A DNA stretch of 9,592 bases from an uncultured Collinsella sp. (lineage in GTDB: Bacteria; Actinomycetota; Coriobacteriia; Coriobacteriales; Coriobacteriaceae): the NCBI GenBank assembly GCA_900547805.1, contig URIE01000069.1:1-9592 (forward strand), written 5' to 3'. Positions within the stretch are counted from its first letter, which is position 1, and every line of letters starts with the position of its first letter. Shown one piece after another: positions 6,186 to 9,592 of this stretch. Below the pieces are notes generated by a model. It was not told the DNA's origin. It saw only the letters and a program-made list of their open reading frames with translations, and did no database searches. Made by a program: the position numbers and the translations under genes.

Positions 6186-8363
6186 ATGAACCTCCGCTCA
6201 TCTCTTGCCTGTACCTCGAGCGATATCGCCCGCTGGGGACTGCGCTCCGTCCTTAAACGCCAGGGCGGCGTACTCCCCGGCCGCATCGCCATGAAAATCG
6301 ACCCCGAGCTGCTGAGCGACCTCGCGGGCCTTGTCGACCGCAGCGTGGTAATCACCGGCACCAACGGCAAGACCACCACCTCCAACCTCATCGCCGACGC
6401 CGTTGCCGCCAGCGGCGCCACCGTGGTGTGCAACCGCGCCGGCAACAATATGGAGCCTGGTGTGGTGGGTGCTCTGCTCGAGGCCCGCGGCGGTCTTAAG
6501 CACACCAGCAGCGGCAAGCGCGTGGGCGTTTTTGAGTGCGACGAACTTTACACCGTACGCGTTCTGCCCAAGCTCAAGCCGACGTACTTTGTGCTGCTCA
6601 ACCTGTTCCGCGACCAGCTAGACCGCTACGGCGAGATCGACCATACCCAAGACGTCATCGCCCATGCGTTGGAGCTCTCTCCGACGACAACGCTCATCTA
6701 CAACGCCGACGACCCGTTGTGCGCCTCGATTGCCGCGCGCGTTCCCAACGCAAGCATTGCCTTTGGCATCGACGGCGCCACCAACACCGAGTCCGATCGC
6801 ATTAGCGACTCGCGTTTTTGCTCGCAGTGCAACGCGCCGCTGGAGTACGACTATGTGCAGTACGGACAGCTTGGCGCATACCATTGCCCCTCGTGCGGCT
6901 GGGGTCGTCCCGCGCTGGTCCGTCGCGTGACGAATGTGAAGCTCAGTCGCGACGGCTATGGTTTTGACCTGGTGTTTGGATCTGATTCCAGCGCGCCAGC
7001 CGCGCACATCGACACGCGCTACAACGGCTTATATATGGTCTATAACGTTGCCGCCGCATTCTTTGCCGCACATGAGTTAGGCGTGGATACGGCGCACCTG
7101 CAGCCCACGCTCGATGCCTACGTGCCTGCCGGCGGACGCATGGGCCGCTGGGATATTGCCGGTCGCACCGTCGAGGCAAACCTGGCCAAGAATCCCGTGG
7201 GCTTCGATCGACAGATCCAGTCCATCAAGACGGCAGGCGGCAGACTCTGCGCTTTCTTCCTCAACGACAACGATGCCGACGGCCACGATGTATCGTGGAT
7301 CTACGACGTCGACTTTGAGCGCATCGCTGACACGCCGGGTCTTGTCGCCTTTGCCGGAGGCACACGCGCGCACGATATGCAGGTGCGCCTCAAGTACGCC
7401 GGCATCGATGCCGCGATTATCTCGGACGTCGCGCAGGCAATTGGCGCCGTGGCGGATGAGGCCGCCGGCGACACTTTCTACGCCGTCGCCAACTACACGG
7501 CCTTCCCGCCGCTGGTCAAGGAGCTCGACGGACTGAAGGACTCCACCGCCGACGCTGTTGCCGGGCGCGCCGTGGCCCGCGCCGATGGCAACGCCATCCC
7601 TTCCGTCGTCGCGCCGGTCGAGCTTTCGCGCCCGTTGCGCATCGTCTACCTGTATCCCGATGCGCTCAACCTCTACGGCGACGGCGGCAACGTTATCGCG
7701 CTCGAGCGCCGCTGCGCCTGGCGTGGCATTCCCGTGCGCGTGGACGAGGTCCGTATGGGCGAGTCGCTCGATCTCACCGACGCCGACATCGTTATGATGG
7801 GCGGTGGCTCCGATCGTGACCAGCTGGCAGTTGCACATGAACTGCTCGCTCAAAAAGACAAGGTCGCGGCCTATGTTGAGGATAGCGGCTCGCTGCTCGC
7901 TATCTGCGGCAGCTATCAGCTGCTCGGCCGTTCGTACTATATGGGCGAGGACCGCATCGAGGGCCTGGGCGTCATTGCCGCCGAGACCGTACGCGGCTCC
8001 GACCGCCTGATCGGCAACGTCGCCGTCAAGACCGACCTGGCACCCGAGCCCTTTGTGGGATTCGAGAACCACGGTGGCCGCACGCTTTTGGACGCCGATG
8101 CCACGCCGCTCGGAACGTCCGTCGTCACGGGCACCGGCAACAACGGCGACGATGGCTTTGAGGGTCTCATCTACAAGGGCGTCATCGGCACGTACCTGCA
8201 TGGCCCGGCGCTGCCCAAGAACCCCGCGCTCGCTGACTGGCTCATCGCCCACGCCCTCGAGCGCCGTGGCGACGCACAGGCCGCCGCCCTGTTGCCGCTC
8301 AAGCCCCTCGACGACGCTTACGAGCACGCCGCCCACGACGCCGCGATGAAACTCCTCCCCTAA
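6186..8363 (+). CDS. MurT-GatD fusion: lipid II isoglutaminyl synthase in one polypeptide
   Basis: An uninterrupted 725-residue frame. Residues 1-448 match MurT: an N-terminal basic helix ending in LPGRIA, the Mur-ligase P-loop GTNGKTT (58-64), FRDQLDRYGEID (141-152), NADDP (173-177), a Zn ribbon from Cys212/Cys215 and Cys234/Cys237, NLAKNP (332-337), and NDNDADGHDVSWIYD (360-374), the conserved region expected to supply the Asp that completes the amidotransferase triad. Residues 485-725 match GatD: YPDALNLYGDGGN, GGGSDRDQ, nucleophile Cys574 in LAICGSYQLLG, FENHGGRT, and His672 in IGTYLHGPALPKNP. Known for the separate subunits (Staphylococcus, Streptococcus): ATP- and glutamine-dependent amidation of D-Glu in lipid II to D-isoglutamine on the cytoplasmic face of the membrane. 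Here a linker (about 449-484) joins them; no start codon with a ribosome site is seen at the junction. ATG 6186 follows TAGGAA. Confidence 0.95.
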   Translation: MNLRSSLACTSSDIARWGLRSVLKRQGGVLPGRIAMKIDPELLSDLAGLVDRSVVITGTNGKTTTSNLIADAVAASGATVVCNRAGNNMEPGVVGALLEARGGLKHTSSGKRVGVFECDELYTVRVLPKLKPTYFVLLNLFRDQLDRYGEIDHTQDVIAHALELSPTTTLIYNADDPLCASIAARVPNASIAFGIDGATNTESDRISDSRFCSQCNAPLEYDYVQYGQLGAYHCPSCGWGRPALVRRVTNVKLSRDGYGFDLVFGSDSSAPAAHIDTRYNGLYMVYNVAAAFFAAHELGVDTAHLQPTLDAYVPAGGRMGRWDIAGRTVEANLAKNPVGFDRQIQSIKTAGGRLCAFFLNDNDADGHDVSWIYDVDFERIADTPGLVAFAGGTRAHDMQVRLKYAGIDAAIISDVAQAIGAVADEAAGDTFYAVANYTAFPPLVKELDGLKDSTADAVAGRAVARADGNAIPSVVAPVELSRPLRIVYLYPDALNLYGDGGNVIALERRCAWRGIPVRVDEVRMGESLDLTDADIVMMGGGSDRDQLAVAHELLAQKDKVAAYVEDSGSLLAICGSYQLLGRSYYMGEDRIEGLGVIAAETVRGSDRLIGNVAVKTDLAPEPFVGFENHGGRTLLDADATPLGTSVVTGTGNNGDDGFEGLIYKGVIGTYLHGPALPKNPALADWLIAHALERRGDAQAAALLPLKPLDDAYEHAAHDAAMKLLP

Positions 8364-8370
8364 CGCCCCG

Positions 8371-8407
8371 CCACCACAAAGGGGACAGGCACCTTTGTGG
8401 TGGTTTT
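8371..8407 (+). terminator. Hairpin terminator after murT-gatD, with GGGGACAGG core
   Basis: ccaccacaaagg (8371-8382) pairs perfectly with cctttgtggtgg (8392-8403) over 12 bp, followed by TTTT (8404-8407), 8 bp after the murT-gatD stop. The sequence around the loop, ggggacaggcacctttg, resembles ggggacaggttactttg in the palindrome at 1041-1057. It may therefore be a REP-like element serving as a terminator. The T-tract is short, so termination efficiency is uncertain. Confidence 0.7.
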
Positions 8408-8426
8408 GACCAGCCACGGTAGTTTG

Positions 8427-8561
8427 TCTCGATCTGTAACATTTAGACCGTTAAAAGTCGTCGTACTGTTACAGATTGAGATGTTCGTCCCGACGCCCGC
8501 CGTCTGTCTCGATCTGTAACAGATAGAGCCGATTTGCCCGCCTAGATGTTACAGATTGAGA
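8427..8561. repeat. Tandem pair of hairpin units with conserved 14-bp arms, 80-bp period
   Basis: tctcgatctgtaac occurs at 8427-8440 and 8507-8520. Its near-complement gttacagattgaga occurs at 8468-8481 and 8548-8561. Each left/right pair encloses exactly 27 nt, and equivalent arms lie exactly 80 bp apart. The arms are identical between units, including the single G-T pairing, while the loops differ (with a faint shared tagascc-like piece). Function unknown: it could be a dispersed REP-like repeat, a set of four alternating protein-binding sites, or RNA hairpins. It lies between the murT-gatD terminator and the tRNA-Glu promoter. Confidence 0.85.
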
Positions 8562-8642
8562 TATTTGAAAATCGGAATAGAAGCCTACCCCTGTGTGGTG
8601 GTTTTTCAATCTGCCAACGATATACGCGCCGGCAAAAAAGTC

Positions 8643-8651
8643 TGCTATACT
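8643..8651 (+). promoter_or_regulatory. Extended -10 promoter of tRNA-Glu
   Basis: TGcTATACT gives a TG extension plus a near-consensus -10 (TATACT, 8646-8651), ending 10 bp before the tRNA 5' base. No good -35 is seen at 17-18 bp spacing (tacgcg), which fits an extended -10 promoter. Confidence 0.65.
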
Positions 8652-8661
8652 CTTCCCCGCT

Positions 8662-8738
8662 GTCCCCATCGTCTAGCGGCCAAGGACGCCACCCTTTCAA
8701 GGTGGATATCGCGGGTTCGAATCCCGCTGGGGGCACCA
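8662..8738 (+). tRNA. tRNA-Glu (anticodon TTC), CCA encoded
   Basis: The full cloverleaf can be drawn. Acceptor GTCCCCA (8662-8668) pairs with TGGGGGC (8728-8734), with one T-G pair. The D arm contains TCTAGCGGCCAAGGA. The anticodon stem CCACC/GGTGG (8689-8693/8701-8705) closes the loop CTTTCAA with TTC at 8696-8698. The T arm is GCGGGTTCGAATCCCGC (8711-8727). The discriminator is A8735, followed by an encoded CCA. The body closely resembles other bacterial tRNA-Glu genes. The product decodes GAA/GAG and in most bacteria also feeds 5-aminolevulinate synthesis through glutamyl-tRNA. An extended -10 promoter precedes it and a hairpin terminator follows. Confidence 0.96.
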
Positions 8739-8750
8739 TTTAAACTGAGA

Positions 8751-8781
8751 AGCCCGTTGCCCTTGCGGTAACGGGCTTTTT
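8751..8781 (+). terminator. Rho-independent terminator of tRNA-Glu
   Basis: agcccgttgcc (8751-8761) pairs with ggtaacgggct (8767-8777) over 11 positions including one G-T, with loop cttgc and then TTTT. It begins 12 bp after the encoded CCA of the tRNA. Confidence 0.88.
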
Positions 8782-8792
8782 GCTATTCATGT

Positions 8793-8927
8793 GCCGGGAT
8801 TCGAACCCGGCAGGGTGCGGAGCTGAGGAAACGCAGAGCGTTTTCCAGCGCAGCACGCAAGGAGCGGAGCGACGCAGCGGAAGCGGGCGGCGCCAGCCGC
8901 ACGCGGACATCCCGCTGGGGGGCACCA
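8793..8927. repeat. tRNA-derived mosaic: inverted T-arm-like sequence, GC-rich insert, second copy of the tRNA-Glu 3' end
   Basis: GCCGGGATTCGAACCCGGC (8793-8811) reads on the minus strand as a canonical tRNA T arm (stem CCGGG/CCCGG, loop TTCGAAT), but no minus-strand tRNA can be built upstream of it. At 8909-8927, atcccgctggggggcacca repeats the 3' end of tRNA-Glu (8721-8738) with one extra G. Between them lies about 95 bp of GC-rich sequence with internal hairpins: ggaaacgc/gcgttttcc (8828-8845), gcggc/gccgc near 8887-8900, and enclosing ends GTGCGG/CCGCAC (8815-8820 and 8897-8902). This fits the trace of an insertion into, or recombination at, a second tRNA copy. No integrase or transposase is present. 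Confidence 0.6.
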
Positions 8928-8940
8928 ACTTTAAAATGTT

Positions 8941-8981
8941 CGAACCCGCCGGATGTAAGGTCCGGCGGGTTCGTTCTTTTT
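8941..8981 (+). terminator. Strong Rho-independent terminator behind the duplicated tRNA 3' end
   Basis: A perfect 13-bp stem, cgaacccgccgga (8941-8953) with tccggcgggttcg (8961-8973), loop tgtaagg, followed by TTCTTTTT. Its position 14 bp after the second tRNA 3'-end copy matches that of the tRNA-Glu terminator, as if a second tRNA gene once ended here. It also lies downstream of the minus-strand ferredoxin gene and might act in that direction, though the T-tract there is poor. Confidence 0.85.
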
Positions 8982-9017
8982 GCCGTTATAAAACGAAAAG
9001 TACTCAATGCCCTTGCG

Positions 9018-9592
9018 CTAGATGAACAGCTCGCATTCTTTTCGCTCAGAGCAGGCTTTGCTCAACATCTTGGTAGCCGCAGAGAGCATGACGGGATTTA
9101 CCGCGCGAGCGACCCGCGGACATACGGCAACGCAGCGCATGCAGGAAATGCAGGCCTTTTTGTCCACCCGCTTGGGATCGTCTTTATCGATAGCGCCAAC
9201 GGGACACGCTGCGGCACAAGCCCCGCAAGCGGTGCACTCTTTTGTGGCCTTGGGCACCATACCGGTGCCCCCTGCCTTCTTATACGGACGATCGCCCGGA
9301 ATTGCCGGCTCAGAAGCATCACCTGCAGATATCTTTTGCTGAATCTGATTCGCAAACCCAGCGAGCTGCGCAGCGTCCTGTCGGTCTGGCCGACCGGCTG
9401 CAAACTGGCGAACAATAGAATGCTCGGCGATGGCTGAAACCGCCGCGATCACCCGAAAGCCCGCGCCCTTTGCCGCGTCTTCAAGCTCGACCAGCGTGTC
9501 CTCATACGCGCGGTTTCCGTAAACACAAACCAGAACCGCCTGCGCACCGTTTCCCCGCATCATACCCAAACGCTCCGCGGCCACAGCCGGGA
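9018..9592 (-). CDS. EFR1-like flavodoxin/2[4Fe-4S] ferredoxin protein (N-terminus beyond window edge)
   Basis: The minus-strand frame ends at TAG 9018-9020 and is open to the window edge (191 full codons). The GTG at 9584 is internal, because the protein clearly continues upstream. Numbered from that GTG, residues 16-60 (AVLVCVYGNRAYEDTLVEL and FRVIAAVSAIAEHS) look like the C-terminal part of a flavodoxin-like domain. Two [4Fe-4S] motifs follow: Cys117/120/123/127 in CTACGACAAACP and Cys145/148/151/155 in CISCMRCVAVCP. This domain order is typical of the EFR1 family of ferredoxin-like proteins. The likely role is cytoplasmic electron transfer, probably with FMN in the missing domain; partners are unknown. 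The tail carries two more Cys (178, 184) of unknown use. It converges on the tRNA-Glu region and no clear dedicated terminator is seen on its strand. Confidence 0.85.
   Translation of the reverse strand, partial: PAVAAERLGMMRGNGAQAVLVCVYGNRAYEDTLVELEDAAKGAGFRVIAAVSAIAEHSIVRQFAAGRPDRQDAAQLAGFANQIQQKISAGDASEPAIPGDRPYKKAGGTGMVPKATKECTACGACAAACPVGAIDKDDPKRVDKKACISCMRCVAVCPRVARAVNPVMLSAATKMLSKACSERKECELFI

Noticed and set aside
7077..8417. 446-residue minus-strand frame opposite murT-gatD
   Set aside because: Antisense shadow of a well-supported gene; it also reads through the terminator hairpin and has no recognisable domain.
8427..8561. CRISPR array
   Set aside because: Repeats alternate in orientation, there are only two units, and no cas genes are nearby.
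8423..8561. Terminator or attenuator for the tRNA
   Set aside because: The arms are separated by 27-nt loops and followed by no T-tract, and the tRNA promoter lies downstream of them.
8542..8739. 65-residue minus-strand frame beginning MVPPAGFEPAIS
   Set aside because: This is the familiar artefact of translating the complement of a tRNA gene, here tRNA-Glu.
8793..8811. Possible complete tRNA on the minus strand
   Set aside because: Only a T-arm can be formed; no anticodon arm, D arm or matching acceptor stem exists in the adjoining sequence.
8780..9025. Small frames on both strands across the tRNA-derived mosaic (81 plus-strand, 62 and 74 minus-strand residues)
   Set aside because: They run through tRNA-like sequence and terminator hairpins, lack ribosome sites and are rich in Arg/Ala/Ser.

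Overview
The window is high-GC bacterial chromosome with the look of a Coriobacteriia (Collinsella-like) gut actinobacterium. This placement is an inference from the GC-rich third codon positions, AGGAGG ribosome binding sites, the fermentative dehydrogenases, the MurT/GatD pathway and a flavodoxin-ferredoxin fusion protein. No rRNA or species marker is present. Nothing suggests a phage, plasmid, CRISPR array or intact transposon.

Left third (1-3520, all minus strand): three iron/zinc-type group III alcohol dehydrogenases in a row. Read in transcription order they are a butanol dehydrogenase-like enzyme resembling the alcohol dehydrogenase half of AdhE (2297-3520), a canonical glycerol dehydrogenase (1115-2215), and a diverged glycerol dehydrogenase paralogue cut off by the window edge (1-969). 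Strong hairpin-plus-T-tract terminators follow the first two, so they look like separately tuned units rather than one simple operon. A long GGGGACAGG-type palindrome sits between the second and third.

Middle (3521-4020): a 500-bp intergenic region between the divergently transcribed dehydrogenases and the plus-strand operon. It has a 9-bp inverted repeat near the bdh-like gene, a block of nested short inverted repeats, and one doubtful small minus-strand frame.

Plus-strand operon (4021-8363): two related, helix-rich, probably TPR-like proteins of unknown function, overlapping by one base (taATG). They are followed by a 725-residue protein in which MurT (Mur ligase-like, with a Zn ribbon) and GatD (class I glutamine amidotransferase) are fused in one frame. 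MurT/GatD amidates the D-glutamate of lipid II to D-isoglutamine; in the species where it was characterised the two subunits are separate. A hairpin terminator of the GGGGACAGG type ends the operon.

Right end (8364-9592): two tandem 80-bp-periodic hairpin units with conserved 14-bp arms and 27-nt loops; a tRNA-Glu(TTC) gene with an extended -10 promoter and its own terminator; then a GC-rich block bounded by a tRNA T-arm-like sequence in inverted orientation and a second copy of the tRNA-Glu 3' end, followed by another strong terminator. Last comes the C-terminal part of an EFR1-like flavodoxin/2[4Fe-4S] ferredoxin protein on the minus strand, cut by the window edge.

The best candidates for something undescribed are the single-chain MurT-GatD, the paired helical proteins in its operon, the alternating hairpin array at 8427-8561, and the tRNA-derived mosaic at 8793-8927.
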